From positions 29,323 to 93,322 of IMG/VR virus record IMGVR_UViG_3300005528_000046: a DNA stretch of 64,000 nucleotides. The stretch is one strand, 5' to 3'. This document shows positions 17,219 through 27,269 of this stretch, piece by piece (the first letter of the stretch is position 1; every line of letters starts with the position of its first letter). The notes under the pieces were generated by a model. The model had not been told where the DNA came from and made no database searches. It worked only from the letters and a program-made list of their open reading frames with translations. A program made the position numbers and the translations under genes. This DNA is from a virus.

Positions 17219-19914
17219 CATATTATTGGATTCGCAGGAACGGAAATAACAGCTCCTACAGATCTACTAGATCTAAATACGAAGTTTTTTAATTTTAATA
17301 AACCAGATGCTCCGGTACTACTTACAGAAATCATGGTATGAATTAATACATACATTCCTTGTCGGTTTGAAATATTGTTATTTAAATCTACATATCCTAA
17401 GTTTACAGCACCAGAACGTTCACCCGTTATTGGAACCGTAACAATATTTTGCGTCCCAATTGACCCTGAATTAGTAAAAATTCCATATGAATTTAAACCT
17501 ACATTAGAGCCAGTAACGGCATTCATTAAAAATGTAGTTAAATTAAATGTTTTATTTCCGCCGGAAGAATCAAGTCTATCTGCTTGATATGTAAATGATG
17601 TCTGAATTCTTGTTTCTCCTGGTAATATAAATGCATGAAAAGCTGGACCAGCAAATATAGATCCAGTAACACCAGATGCCGTTGTTGGCAATGTTGCCAT
17701 GTCATATGTATATTCAAGTTGATCAAAATATAAAACTCGACCTACATTCAACCCATCAACAAATTCGCTATTTGAATCAAATAATACATCGCTTCCATTA
17801 ACTGCAATAAATGATGATGCAGTAACGTCACCATTTGCAGTTAAATAAAAACCACTTGATGATATTTCTAAATTACCATTACTACCAGATATATATTGAG
17901 AATTTGGATCTCCTAAAAAGAATGTTTCTGTGTGTACATCTAATTCGGATGGATTAGTTGAATACCTAAAATAGTTATTTGCATCTCCATATAATTCTAA
18001 TCCAACGCCACTATACGGCACTCCTCCTTTAGTTCCTAATGATCCACTTAATGCAGATCCACTCCACAATAAAAATCCAGGAAATGCTGCAGTAAATCCT
18101 TCATATCCTAATGATCTAACAAATCCTGTATTTTTATATCCAGATATTGCTACTCCCGATTCTAATGAATCTGCTACATACAAAGAACCGGTAAGCATAG
18201 AATAATCGCCATCAATATATCGATTACCACCTTCCCAATTTTTATTATATACGTAACTTATCTGCCGGCTCTTTTCTCCGTTAACGTTGTAATATTCTGC
18301 TTTAAATGTTAATTGATTGTTAGATTTATGTGCAGTTGGTACTAAAGTTCTTAATCTAGTATAATTTGGAGAATATCCAGGATCATTATCTGTTGTAGTT
18401 CTAACATCAGAAACTTGCCAAGCACCTTCTTCTACAACAAGCAATAAAACACCATCACCTTCACGATCCGTACTAAAATTAAATACTTCATCATCATATC
18501 GTTGCGATGTTTGTGATATGTTTAATTCGCCAATTCTTTTTCCAAATTTTACCGGAAACTGTTGATTGAAATAATCTGTTGCATCAAAATCAAATGCACT
18601 TCCGGACATGTACAATGAAAGTTTTGCCGTGCTAGACCCAGAAACAGATCCAATTGCATCTAACGTAACTTTGTATTGTGAATCGGCAATAAATATGCCT
18701 TTATATGAAGAATTAACGCGAACTACTGTTGCTGAGTTTTTTGCGGTTATATCTACTGCATTTTGTATCAACATGGAATTGTTAAGAGATTGAGTTGTCC
18801 ATGTTAATGTTGGTGCTGTTGTAGTTGCACCGTTGAGATATGAAACTCCTTGCCAATATGTATCAATAGTACTTTGAGTTACAAAAGTTCCTATGCTTAC
18901 ATCTGGAAATAGTGATGCTGTGCTAGGAATAAATATTTCTGTTTCTTCTAATTCTACATCATTTAGAAGTTCCCATGTTCCAACGGTACCGTTGTTATTC
19001 ATAAAAACTTTAACACGAGATACATCACCAGTAGCAGGTTCTAATCCTTTTATTTGTATGAGAGCAAATGATTCGGAATTTTGTGTAGCTGTATACGTCG
19101 GTGTTGCTTCATATGTTAAACTAAATGCAGATGCATCAAAATTAGTATATGTATGTTGTGAGATGCTTTGGTTACTATACGCCGTATACTCTGTATCTAA
19201 CAATGCGATTGTATCTGTTAATATCTTTTTTATCGTAGACACATAACTAGTTGTAGAGATAGTAAAATTAGGCGTAGGCGTAGGATTATTTGGTGCTGCG
19301 ACAGTCAACGTACCCGTTTTCATATCACTTGTAAATTTTGCACCTATTAATTCAACAGCTGGCTGATTGTTATATGAAAAATATCGTACTGTTCCCGTTG
19401 TAAAAGTTGGAAACTGTTGTGAGCCAGAGTATGTACGATTTAATTGTACTCCAACTACTTCTGAAATTACTAGTTCAGGTTCTGTCTCAAAAATTATTTC
19501 GGATATGTTTGATACATTCGGATTAACTGGTACAGATCTCGTCCATTTTACATTAGATTTTCCTTGCCATTCTGCAGGTACATTAAGCGCTTCTGCAGTT
19601 AATGTTATCGTGCAATCTCCAGGAGATGTTTCTTCATAAATGTATATTGCAACAACGCGAGACTTGTCATCATCAATAAAATCTACTATTTCATGATAGA
19701 TTGGATCACCATTATAATCTAAAACTTCAATATTTAAATATCCGCCGGGTCTTAAATTGGTAGGATGACCTCGCAATTTAAAAAGATTTTTTCCAGCAGT
19801 TAGACGTGTTGGAAACTCAGTTATTTGAAAGTATTCGGGGGATGTTAACGATGTATCTTCAAACCAAACTGGAATAAATTGTAAACCTTTGTATACCGCT
19901 TCTTTACGTTTCAT
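17218..19914 (-). CDS. large tail/appendage structural protein
   Basis: An 898-residue Ser/Thr/Gly-rich, beta-strand-rich protein without catalytic motifs. The N-terminal 110 residues contain an Ig-like or baseplate-attachment style region (RPGGYLNIEVLDYNGDPIYHE). The segment near 660-700 (NGNLEISSSGFYLTANGDV) is typical of phage fibre and tail proteins. No chaperone or receptor-binding domain can be named. Promoter box 21 bases upstream. Confidence 0.65.
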   Translation of the reverse strand: MKRKEAVYKGLQFIPVWFEDTSLTSPEYFQITEFPTRLTAGKNLFKLRGHPTNLRPGGYLNIEVLDYNGDPIYHEIVDFIDDDKSRVVAIYIYEETSPGDCTITLTAEALNVPAEWQGKSNVKWTRSVPVNPNVSNISEIIFETEPELVISEVVGVQLNRTYSGSQQFPTFTTGTVRYFSYNNQPAVELIGAKFTSDMKTGTLTVAAPNNPTPTPNFTISTTSYVSTIKKILTDTIALLDTEYTAYSNQSISQHTYTNFDASAFSLTYEATPTYTATQNSESFALIQIKGLEPATGDVSRVKVFMNNNGTVGTWELLNDVELEETEIFIPSTASLFPDVSIGTFVTQSTIDTYWQGVSYLNGATTTAPTLTWTTQSLNNSMLIQNAVDITAKNSATVVRVNSSYKGIFIADSQYKVTLDAIGSVSGSSTAKLSLYMSGSAFDFDATDYFNQQFPVKFGKRIGELNISQTSQRYDDEVFNFSTDREGDGVLLLVVEEGAWQVSDVRTTTDNDPGYSPNYTRLRTLVPTAHKSNNQLTFKAEYYNVNGEKSRQISYVYNKNWEGGNRYIDGDYSMLTGSLYVADSLESGVAISGYKNTGFVRSLGYEGFTAAFPGFLLWSGSALSGSLGTKGGVPYSGVGLELYGDANNYFRYSTNPSELDVHTETFFLGDPNSQYISGSNGNLEISSSGFYLTANGDVTASSFIAVNGSDVLFDSNSEFVDGLNVGRVLYFDQLEYTYDMATLPTTASGVTGSIFAGPAFHAFILPGETRIQTSFTYQADRLDSSGGNKTFNLTTFLMNAVTGSNVGLNSYGIFTNSGSIGTQNIVTVPITGERSGAVNLGYVDLNNNISNRQGMYVLIHTMISVSSTGASGLLKLKNFVFRSSRSVGAVISVPANPII

Positions 19915-19934
19915 TCACTGATATTCTTTTAAAT

Positions 19935-19942
19935 ATAAATAT
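19935..19942 (-). promoter_or_regulatory. late promoter-like box
   Basis: ATATTTAT, 21 bases before the 898-residue gene; overlaps the gp47-gp46 stop. Confidence 0.55.
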
Positions 19943-22900
19943 CAGTTATGGGAGATTTGGCTGAATCCGTTTATTTTGTTTACTTCAATTAAGTTGTCTA
20001 CCATATCACGCATTGTATCTACGTGAGATATGATAATTGAAAAATCAAATTTAGTTCTAAAATAATCAAATAGATTTACTACTGCAGAAATATGTTCTGC
20101 ATCTAATGAACCCCATCCTTCATCAATTGCAATGAAATTTGGACGTGGTAATGCTGATACATTGATAAGTGCAATCCGAATTGCTAAAGATGAAATAAAT
20201 CGTTCCATACCGCTTGTTAATTCTAATGGCCAAAAATTATCTTCATCATATATAATATATCCGTTAATATTTTTACCATCACTTTGAAGAACCATGTTAA
20301 AATCAACAACTTGATTTAATACGTTATTGATTTCAGTTTCTATTTTAGGCATAGCTTTTGAAATTAATTCATACGGTACGCCATCTCGTTTAACGGATTC
20401 TAAATAATATTCATATGCTTTGTATTCTGTTTCTAATTTTCGATATGAATCTAGTTGTGATATTGCAGTAGATTTATTAGTTTTAGCAACTTCAATAGCC
20501 CCATGTTTTTTACGAATTGCTTCTGTAATTTCTTTGATTAATGTAGTGCACGATTCTATTTTTTCTTTGCATTCTAAAATTTCAGCATCAACCGTTTTGT
20601 TATGTTTAATTGCAGATTCATTTGAACGAAATGATTCTTGTCGTTCTAAACATGTTTCTAATTCGGATTCTCGTGTTTGCAATTCACTTTCTAGTAATTC
20701 TAATTGCAATTCTTTTACTTTTAAAGTATTCAATGAGTCCGTAATAGTTGTTTTTATTTGATTTAACTCATTGTATTGAGTTTCATATGTTTTTAATTCA
20801 GCATATTGCGTTTGATTAATTTCATATCGTTGCATCAATTCTTCTAATACTTTTCTATCTTGATCAATTGTATGTTGCGCCGACATTGCATCTTGTACAA
20901 AAACGTTAGATGTACAGTATTTACATTGTGGGTCATATTCATGTGATTCAAGATGCTTAATTTTTTCTTCTTTGGCATCAATCAATCCTGTTTGTGTTTT
21001 AATTGCATCACGTAATTCTGTAAATTCTGTTTGAAGTTTTTGTAATGTTTCTACGTGTTGCAACAACTGTGTTTCATTGTAATTGTTTCGTATGTTTTGT
21101 TTTGCTTGTGATATATTTGTTTTTATGAGTTGTATGCCAGCAGATGCTGTATCAATATCTGATAGCAACGTTTCAATTTGTTTTGTTAAATCAGTTTCTT
21201 GTGTTTCTAACGCAGCAATATCCGGACCTTCATATGTTGTTGGAAGTTTTGTTTCAATTAAAGAAACAATTGTATTTTGTAATGCGTTTCGCTGTTCTTG
21301 AAAATCATCTTCCTGTGTTTCTAAATCTCGAATACTGTCTTGATTGTTAGTTATAACGGCATCGGCTTGTATAATAATTTCAGCAAAATCTGTTTTCTTA
21401 TATTCTTTAAGTTTACCAGCTGTTTCTTTGATTTCTTCATTTGCTAGTTGATACAATTGTTCAAACACCGTAATATCTAAAAATTGTGAAAGCAAATCTT
21501 TACGTTCTCTCTGAGACTTTTCTATAAAATTATTGTTATCTGCTTGAAGTGAAAATGCAGTTAAAATAAAATCATCATATGTACCTAAATAACGACGTAT
21601 TGATTTATTTGTATCACTTCGTTCTTCACCATTTAAATTTTCTGTGTCTGTATAAAAGTCTACTAATACTTTAACATGTCCGTTTTTTTGTTTGATTCCC
21701 GTACGTTCAATTGTATACGTTGTACCATTCATTTCAAATGTAAACTTGCCTCGAAACGTAGATTTTTTGTTATTTAAAACTTCATTAGCTTTTCCAGTTT
21801 TACTACATTTATCAAAAATAGTATATGTTATTGCATCTAATAATGAAGATTTACCTGATGTATTTGCAGCAAATAGGCCGCATACATCTTTCATATTTTC
21901 AAAATTAATCACGTTGCCTTCACCATATGAAAACATGTTATCAAATTCAAATTGAATAGGATGCCAAGTCATGTGACGTACTGATTCTACTGCCGGTAGT
22001 TTTGAATTTATTGTGCGATTAATATAACGAATTGCATCTGTTTCTTCCGAAGTAGCTTGTGGAAAATTTACTGCAATATAATCTGTTATCAATGTATTTT
22101 GATATTCAACGTCTCGTACATTACCAATAGTAAATGATGATGTTGTTTCAGTTGCAGACATTGCAGAACTACGTTGAATTGTAATATCCTGAACATCATA
22201 CTTTTTACGTATCGTTGCAATTAGCTTTTTCATGTCAGCCGCTGAAGTACCGTTAAATTTAATTCTAACGCGAGGTTTTTCTGGCATTCGATGTGGTGCT
22301 TTAACAACGGTAGTTCCTTCTACTTCAAGTGTTACATAACCATAATCATTTTGTATTTCTACAAATTTTGCCTCTCTACATGGAAGATCCCAAACTAAAA
22401 TTCCATGGTCTAATGCTTCGCCATGATTTTGTTGTATCAATGAACCAGGATATGCAATTGTGCCAGCATCATTTAAAAACTGTGCCGGTTTGTGTATGTC
22501 TCCTAGCAATGTTATGTCATGTCCTTCAAACAAATCAACGCCAACATGTTCATTAGATATCTGATATCCTATATCCGTTTTAGCAGAATTTACAGCTCCA
22601 TGATGCAATGCTATTTTATATGCTGCTTGAAACTGATCTGCTTTAATATATTCACTTGGCGGAACATCAACTGCCATGTGATTGAATACAATACCAGCAC
22701 ATTCAAACAATCCGTTATCTTTAATGAAATGAATGTTTGGATTTTTAATAACATTGATAATAGGACTAATTGCATCGATTCTATGCATATTGTTTAGATT
22801 CATGTCATGATTTCCTAGTATTACTATGGTAGGAATCATAAATCCATCAAAAAACTCAACAAGCATTTCAATTAGTTCCGGAGACATATCTAGTTTGCTA

Positions 22901-23085
22901 TGAACAATATCTCCCGTAACTACTGCAATACTGGATCTTGTACTGTTACATGCAATATGATCAAATAAATTTTGAAACACTTCGCGATATTCTTTATGAC
23001 GTTTTAAAGTACGTATATGTACATCGGATATATGAAATATCTTATCTATATAATCTAAACCTAGATCTAGTTGTTTTATATCCAT
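19942..23085 (-). CDS. gp47-gp46: fused gp47-gp46 (SbcD-SbcC / Mre11-Rad50-like) recombination nuclease
   Basis: A single 1047-residue chain joining both subunits. Residues 1-250 are a calcineurin-like phosphoesterase: DVH (21-23), GDI (58-60), GNHD (91-94), LHHG and GDIH (about 160-198). From 372 a Rad50-type ATPase begins, with Walker A variant AANTSGKSS (406-414). A coiled coil follows, with zinc hook CKYC at 721-724 and a return coil. The C-terminal lobe has signature LTSGMERF and Walker B FIAIDEGWG. In T4 the separate gp46 and gp47 resect ends for recombination-dependent replication. Its start overlaps the primase gene by 10 bases. Confidence 0.9.
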   Translation of the reverse strand: MDIKQLDLGLDYIDKIFHISDVHIRTLKRHKEYREVFQNLFDHIACNSTRSSIAVVTGDIVHSKLDMSPELIEMLVEFFDGFMIPTIVILGNHDMNLNNMHRIDAISPIINVIKNPNIHFIKDNGLFECAGIVFNHMAVDVPPSEYIKADQFQAAYKIALHHGAVNSAKTDIGYQISNEHVGVDLFEGHDITLLGDIHKPAQFLNDAGTIAYPGSLIQQNHGEALDHGILVWDLPCREAKFVEIQNDYGYVTLEVEGTTVVKAPHRMPEKPRVRIKFNGTSAADMKKLIATIRKKYDVQDITIQRSSAMSATETTSSFTIGNVRDVEYQNTLITDYIAVNFPQATSEETDAIRYINRTINSKLPAVESVRHMTWHPIQFEFDNMFSYGEGNVINFENMKDVCGLFAANTSGKSSLLDAITYTIFDKCSKTGKANEVLNNKKSTFRGKFTFEMNGTTYTIERTGIKQKNGHVKVLVDFYTDTENLNGEERSDTNKSIRRYLGTYDDFILTAFSLQADNNNFIEKSQRERKDLLSQFLDITVFEQLYQLANEEIKETAGKLKEYKKTDFAEIIIQADAVITNNQDSIRDLETQEDDFQEQRNALQNTIVSLIETKLPTTYEGPDIAALETQETDLTKQIETLLSDIDTASAGIQLIKTNISQAKQNIRNNYNETQLLQHVETLQKLQTEFTELRDAIKTQTGLIDAKEEKIKHLESHEYDPQCKYCTSNVFVQDAMSAQHTIDQDRKVLEELMQRYEINQTQYAELKTYETQYNELNQIKTTITDSLNTLKVKELQLELLESELQTRESELETCLERQESFRSNESAIKHNKTVDAEILECKEKIESCTTLIKEITEAIRKKHGAIEVAKTNKSTAISQLDSYRKLETEYKAYEYYLESVKRDGVPYELISKAMPKIETEINNVLNQVVDFNMVLQSDGKNINGYIIYDEDNFWPLELTSGMERFISSLAIRIALINVSALPRPNFIAIDEGWGSLDAEHISAVVNLFDYFRTKFDFSIIISHVDTMRDMVDNLIEVNKINGFSQISHN

Positions 23086-24020
23086 AACATTCCCATTTTG
23101 AGTTGCATTAACCGTTCAAACGTTAATACATCAGTATCTTGTATAATATTGTTAATTTGTTGAAATCCTAATTCTGATGCATCAGCATCTTGCAATTCTA
23201 TAAAATATACATTAAGACCTTCAGCCATAAATCGTTCAGCAATTTGAATGGCATTCTTAAGTGCATCAGCATCTAGACAAATATAAATGTCTCGTACGCG
23301 TTGTTCAATAATTTTTTTCTGAAGTGTGGATTGAATTATTTTACCAAACAAAGGAATTGCATTACGTTTAATTGCAATTGCATCAAAAGCTCCTTCGCAA
23401 AGAATGATTGGCTGTGACCAATTAACGAAAAGATCAAAACCAATTATGTCTTTTGAAATTTTTGGATTTTTATGTTTTTGTGTATCTGATTTATAAAATG
23501 CTCTACTTACAAAATAATTTAATTGACCGTTACAATCATAACTAGGAATAATTATTTTTCCAGAATATTCTCCGGTTTCACAATATCCAATTCTATATTT
23601 AATGATATCAAATATAGTTACTCCTCTATTTTTAAGATAATGTATTGCATTTCTATAGTCCGGAGTAGTTTTAGGTAACCATAATGGTTTATAATCTTTT
23701 GGAAGTTGTATTGTTTCTGTTTTAACATCAGCATCTTTAGTAACACGATATCGAGTTGATTCAATGATACGTCCTAGTTGTTCAAACTTTTCTTTAGGAA
23801 GATTTAGTTGTTTAAATAAACTAGAAATAGTACGACCTTTACGATCACTAATCCAACAATGCCATACATTTTCTCCTTGAGAATTTGTATTGATGTTTAT
23901 TTCTAATTTAGGTTTGTAATGTGAAACAAATGGTGAGAAAAATGCTACGTTATCTCCAGAAGTAGTTTTACCTTTACCAAGTACTGATTCTAATAACTGA
24001 AGTAACTTAATATGTTTCAT
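23076..24020 (-). CDS. gp61: DnaG-type primase, gp61-like
   Basis: A 314-residue primase. The N-terminal 75 residues have the shape of a CHC2 zinc-binding domain (FFSPF, then a strand, then VWHCW, then G-x-x-x-x-LF) but lack most zinc ligands. The TOPRIM part has the acidic IILCEGAFDAIAI near 203 and YICLDADA near 250. Primases of this type make RNA primers for the lagging strand. Grouped with the gp46/47 fusion and endonuclease I in a small replication-recombination cluster. Confidence 0.82.
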   Translation of the reverse strand: MKHIKLLQLLESVLGKGKTTSGDNVAFFSPFVSHYKPKLEININTNSQGENVWHCWISDRKGRTISSLFKQLNLPKEKFEQLGRIIESTRYRVTKDADVKTETIQLPKDYKPLWLPKTTPDYRNAIHYLKNRGVTIFDIIKYRIGYCETGEYSGKIIIPSYDCNGQLNYFVSRAFYKSDTQKHKNPKISKDIIGFDLFVNWSQPIILCEGAFDAIAIKRNAIPLFGKIIQSTLQKKIIEQRVRDIYICLDADALKNAIQIAERFMAEGLNVYFIELQDADASELGFQQINNIIQDTDVLTFERLMQLKMGMLWI

Positions 24021-24212
24021 TACTATTAATATAATGAAATACTAGTATATATCCTAATTAATTATATTAATATATTAATAATATTAGTTAGACACATACA
24101 TTACATTTCTGGTCTAACGATCGATTCAATTTCATACTGAATCAATCTATTAATTAAATAAATTTCATTAATCATCAATGAATATATTATTTTTTTATCA
24201 AAAATCAAATCT
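24021..24212. other. AT-rich gap with hairpins
   Basis: 192 bases without a gene between the endonuclease I and primase genes. It holds GTTAGAC...GTCTAAC (24087-24118) and GATTCA...TGAATC (24123-24143). No good terminator or promoter box; may be a leader RNA, an intergenic structure or a replication-related site. Confidence 0.4.
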
Positions 24213-24695
24213 TTAAGCAAAAAAAGTTTTAATTGTTTTCGGTTCTTCACCTTTTTTCAAACATTCCGCCATCCATTCCGACGGAATTTCTTTTTTTGCA
24301 ACATGTTTTATTCCTAGTTTCAGCGCATAAGATTCATAAGTAGTTTTACTGCCTTTTGATATTTTTTGCGTTGGAGATTGAAATACCATACGGATATCTA
24401 TTCCAGGATTAGATGCTAATACATGTTTCATTTTTAAACGATCTGCACTAGTCCATCGTCCTTTTGTTTCAACATACATGAATTCACCATTACGTTTTAC
24501 AAATACAAAATCTGGAGTATATTTTGCTTTACGCTCTGGTACTATGTAATTTAATGTTTCAGTTTCATATTTCAAAGGATAGTCAGTAGTTTTAATTTGT
24601 TCTGCTACTGTATGTTCTAGTCCTGATTTATATCCGTATTTAAGTGCAGCTGCACGTTTTGAATTTCCAGATGAATGATAATGATTTTTTGCCAT
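24213..24695 (-). CDS. T7 endonuclease I-like Holliday junction resolvase
   Basis: A 160-residue nuclease close in size to T7 endonuclease I (149). The catalytic set is visible: E27 in SGLEHTVAEQ, D62 in YTPDFVF, and E76-x-K78 in VETKGRW. Such enzymes cut branched DNA before packaging. T4 itself uses a different resolvase (gp49, endonuclease VII), so this is a replacement. It lies next to the primase and gp47-gp46 genes after a 192-base AT-rich gap. Confidence 0.85.
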   Translation of the reverse strand: MAKNHYHSSGNSKRAAALKYGYKSGLEHTVAEQIKTTDYPLKYETETLNYIVPERKAKYTPDFVFVKRNGEFMYVETKGRWTSADRLKMKHVLASNPGIDIRMVFQSPTQKISKGSKTTYESYALKLGIKHVAKKEIPSEWMAECLKKGEEPKTIKTFFA

Positions 24696-24713
24696 AACTT
24701 ATTTTGTTTTATT

Positions 24714-25682
24714 TTACATATAATTCCATATGTATTTTTTAGTTACTATTTCTAATTTTTTAGTTTTTCGATTATACTTCCAAAATTTTGCAGTAAATGT
24801 TGACGGCCGATTCCCTTTACGTATGGTATCAATCATAAATTCAACTAGATCTCTAATCATTTTTATATTAGCTTTATCATATCGTTTAGCTTGTTTTTCT
24901 AACGAAGTTAAAAGTTCCATTTCGTCTTTACGAAATTCCGACTTTAACCAATTGGCAGCACCTTCTTCATCATCATTAAATACTCCGCTAAAATTATCGA
25001 AATATTCTGCAGGATTTTTTGTAAATACATCATATAAATGTTTTGTATACCATTGTATCTTATCATGTACATTATTTAAATAAAGTGCAAATGCAATATC
25101 CATTTTAGTTACATTTTTACTAGGTAATGTAGAAACATGTATATGATCATAATGATCGGCTGCTTGCCATATATAAGATTTTTTATTTCCACTTTCCCAT
25201 AAAACATAACCCAATTTTTTAAGTTCTGCTACTAGTAAATTTCCTAATACTGTAAATGTTTTTCTATCATCCTGATATGTTATGCCGTTTAATCTACTAA
25301 TATCAACAGCATTTCCGGTATAATGTCTACTTATATTTCCAGATTCAGTATATTTATCATGCCCCGTTCTAGCAAATGTAATTTCAACATTTCCAATATT
25401 TGCTGCCTTTACGGCTTTTTTTAAATCTTGAAACAAATTTAAATCAATTTGATCAGCCTTTGCTTTATTACTTAAAGTCAATCGGCCGGGTTTATTTATT
25501 GGATTTTTTATAGGTATATCATCTGTTTTCTTGATATTTGTATCAGTATCTGTCTTTTTTACATCAGTATCAGTTTTTGGTTTTATAACTGGTTCAGTTT
25601 TTACTATAACATCAGTTTTTTTCTTTTTTGCAAAAATAGAATCTAAATTTGGATCTTGTTCGTATAATATTGAAGTATTCAT
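24714..25682 (-). CDS. M15-like peptidase domain protein with leader-like N-terminus
   Basis: A 322-residue protein. The N-terminus MNTSILYEQ ends in a hydrophobic-x-E-like site. A Lys-Thr-Asp-rich linker follows (20-65). Residues 118-127 read SRHYTGNAVD, the SxHxxGxAxD zinc motif of M15 (D-Ala-D-Ala carboxypeptidase/endolysin type) peptidases, and DHYDHIH at 176-182 supplies the second part. The C-terminal 120 residues are an unknown helical region. It may be a peptidoglycan hydrolase, possibly virion-associated, rather than a free endolysin. Confidence 0.75.
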   Translation of the reverse strand: MNTSILYEQDPNLDSIFAKKKKTDVIVKTEPVIKPKTDTDVKKTDTDTNIKKTDDIPIKNPINKPGRLTLSNKAKADQIDLNLFQDLKKAVKAANIGNVEITFARTGHDKYTESGNISRHYTGNAVDISRLNGITYQDDRKTFTVLGNLLVAELKKLGYVLWESGNKKSYIWQAADHYDHIHVSTLPSKNVTKMDIAFALYLNNVHDKIQWYTKHLYDVFTKNPAEYFDNFSGVFNDDEEGAANWLKSEFRKDEMELLTSLEKQAKRYDKANIKMIRDLVEFMIDTIRKGNRPSTFTAKFWKYNRKTKKLEIVTKKYIWNYM

Positions 25683-25692
25683 GATAATATAT

Positions 25693-27240
25693 CTATTGAA
25701 TTTTTTGATTTTTATGTTTTATAATCCACTGATGTGTATCTTGTGTAATCTGATCACGATCTACTTTATTTATATCTATATCACGATTTCCAGATTTATA
25801 TGCAACAATTACATTAATTAATTCTATTAATTCTTGCATATCGTTATCCCATTTGCCGGATGGTGTTTGATTGATAAATTTATCTATAGGATAGTCTTGT
25901 TTTCTAGATTCAAAAAATTCTAAATTTGTTGTGAACATTTCGATCATATCTACTTGTAAACTTCGTATAACATTAGTATCACTATCTTCATAAACCGGAC
26001 CATCATATGATTTATAATCAACTTGTATTCCGTTTACATATTTATTTTTTGGTTTATTATTTTCATCCCATAAAATTCCGTTAAATGGTTTATTATTTTT
26101 AAAATAACCTTCAAAATATTCGTCAGCTAATACTCGATTTAATTTTCCTTGTGATAATTGTCCATTTCGAATAATACCTGTAAATTGATGTGTTGGTAAT
26201 CCATCTGGTGTTTCTTGTCGATTACCAGTTTTTATATCTAATTGTAATGGTAAATTATTTGCATTTCCATTATTTAAATCTATAATATTTATAGCATAAT
26301 ATCCAATCTGATCAGATCCATATTTAAATTTTGAACGTTCATTTGTAGACTTAAATGACCCATCATATATAATAATCGTCGTCGGATCTGTAAGTATTAA
26401 TTTACCATCTAACGGTATATTATTTTTAGTATCAAAATTTCCATAAAATTGAATTTTAGATATAGTTCGACTCCATATATTTTTTGATAATTGGACTGTT
26501 AATGGATCTGATTCTGATACCAATATTGTATCTGGAATTTTTAATAATTCCTCTGGAGTTTGTAAATCAGCTGTTGATATTTTTTTATTAATTGTTTTTA
26601 ATTGTACTAACCACTCATATGCTTTTTTATATCTCGTTGCATCTATAAAAGTTTTATCGATAATTGATGTAACTGGTTTTAAATTAATCAAATCTATAAT
26701 TCTATTGGCTGATAGATGTGGAGTATTATTAGCTAATGGTAAAGCACCGCTAGATACAGTAACTTCTGGATATATCGATTGAATTCCACCACTAGGTAAT
26801 CCTAATGCAACATTGTATTGTCCAGATTTACTTTTAGTTACACTAGATTTATATATCCACATTAATTCTTCAATATAATTTTTAGGTAATATCCAATAAT
26901 TATATAAATAATTTTTTTTTGAATCACGTTGATCTGCAGAACGAATGAATAAATAATTACCGTTTAAAAAACGTTGCAATGTTTGATTTTGATTGATTCG
27001 TTGAGCAATTGCCTTTTCTACACTTTGTTTACTAGCTAGTTCTCCATTTCTTCTTTTAGCAATTGCTTTTAATTGAAATCCAGCTACAGCGCCTGCATCT
27101 TGAGCTTCTGCTATATCAGCTGATCGCAATCCGGTTTTAATAATTACCGTAATAACTTGCGTACTTGTTTTTGGTACAGCAGCTGTTGGTTGCAGATTTG
27201 ATTGCTCTAATAATAATTTTCGTATAATTTGTTCTATCAT
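25693..27240 (-). CDS. unknown protein with capsid-leader-like N-terminus and MORN-like stretches
   Basis: A 515-residue protein. The ATG at 27240 gives MIEQIIRKLLLEQSNLQP; the upstream ATG at 27252 is only 7 bases from the promoter box. LLLEQ fits the gp21 cleavage rule. The C-terminal half has repeated G-x-x-x-G-NG patterns (FTGIIRNGQLSQGKL, YFEGYFKNNKPFNGIL) reminiscent of MORN-type hairpins. No catalytic motif seen. It lies between the M15-like and kinase-like genes, both also with leader-like N-termini. Confidence 0.65.
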   Translation of the reverse strand: MIEQIIRKLLLEQSNLQPTAAVPKTSTQVITVIIKTGLRSADIAEAQDAGAVAGFQLKAIAKRRNGELASKQSVEKAIAQRINQNQTLQRFLNGNYLFIRSADQRDSKKNYLYNYWILPKNYIEELMWIYKSSVTKSKSGQYNVALGLPSGGIQSIYPEVTVSSGALPLANNTPHLSANRIIDLINLKPVTSIIDKTFIDATRYKKAYEWLVQLKTINKKISTADLQTPEELLKIPDTILVSESDPLTVQLSKNIWSRTISKIQFYGNFDTKNNIPLDGKLILTDPTTIIIYDGSFKSTNERSKFKYGSDQIGYYAINIIDLNNGNANNLPLQLDIKTGNRQETPDGLPTHQFTGIIRNGQLSQGKLNRVLADEYFEGYFKNNKPFNGILWDENNKPKNKYVNGIQVDYKSYDGPVYEDSDTNVIRSLQVDMIEMFTTNLEFFESRKQDYPIDKFINQTPSGKWDNDMQELIELINVIVAYKSGNRDIDINKVDRDQITQDTHQWIIKHKNQKIQ

Positions 27241-27258
27241 GATGCGTTTCATATATTA

Positions 27259-27266
27259 ATAAATAT
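27259..27266 (-). promoter_or_regulatory. late promoter-like box
   Basis: ATATTTAT, 19 bases before the chosen start at 27240. Confidence 0.5.
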
Positions 27267-27269
27267 CCG

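Noticed and set aside
18893-19246. 117-codon plus-strand ORF
   Set aside because: Antisense to the tail protein; no features of its own.
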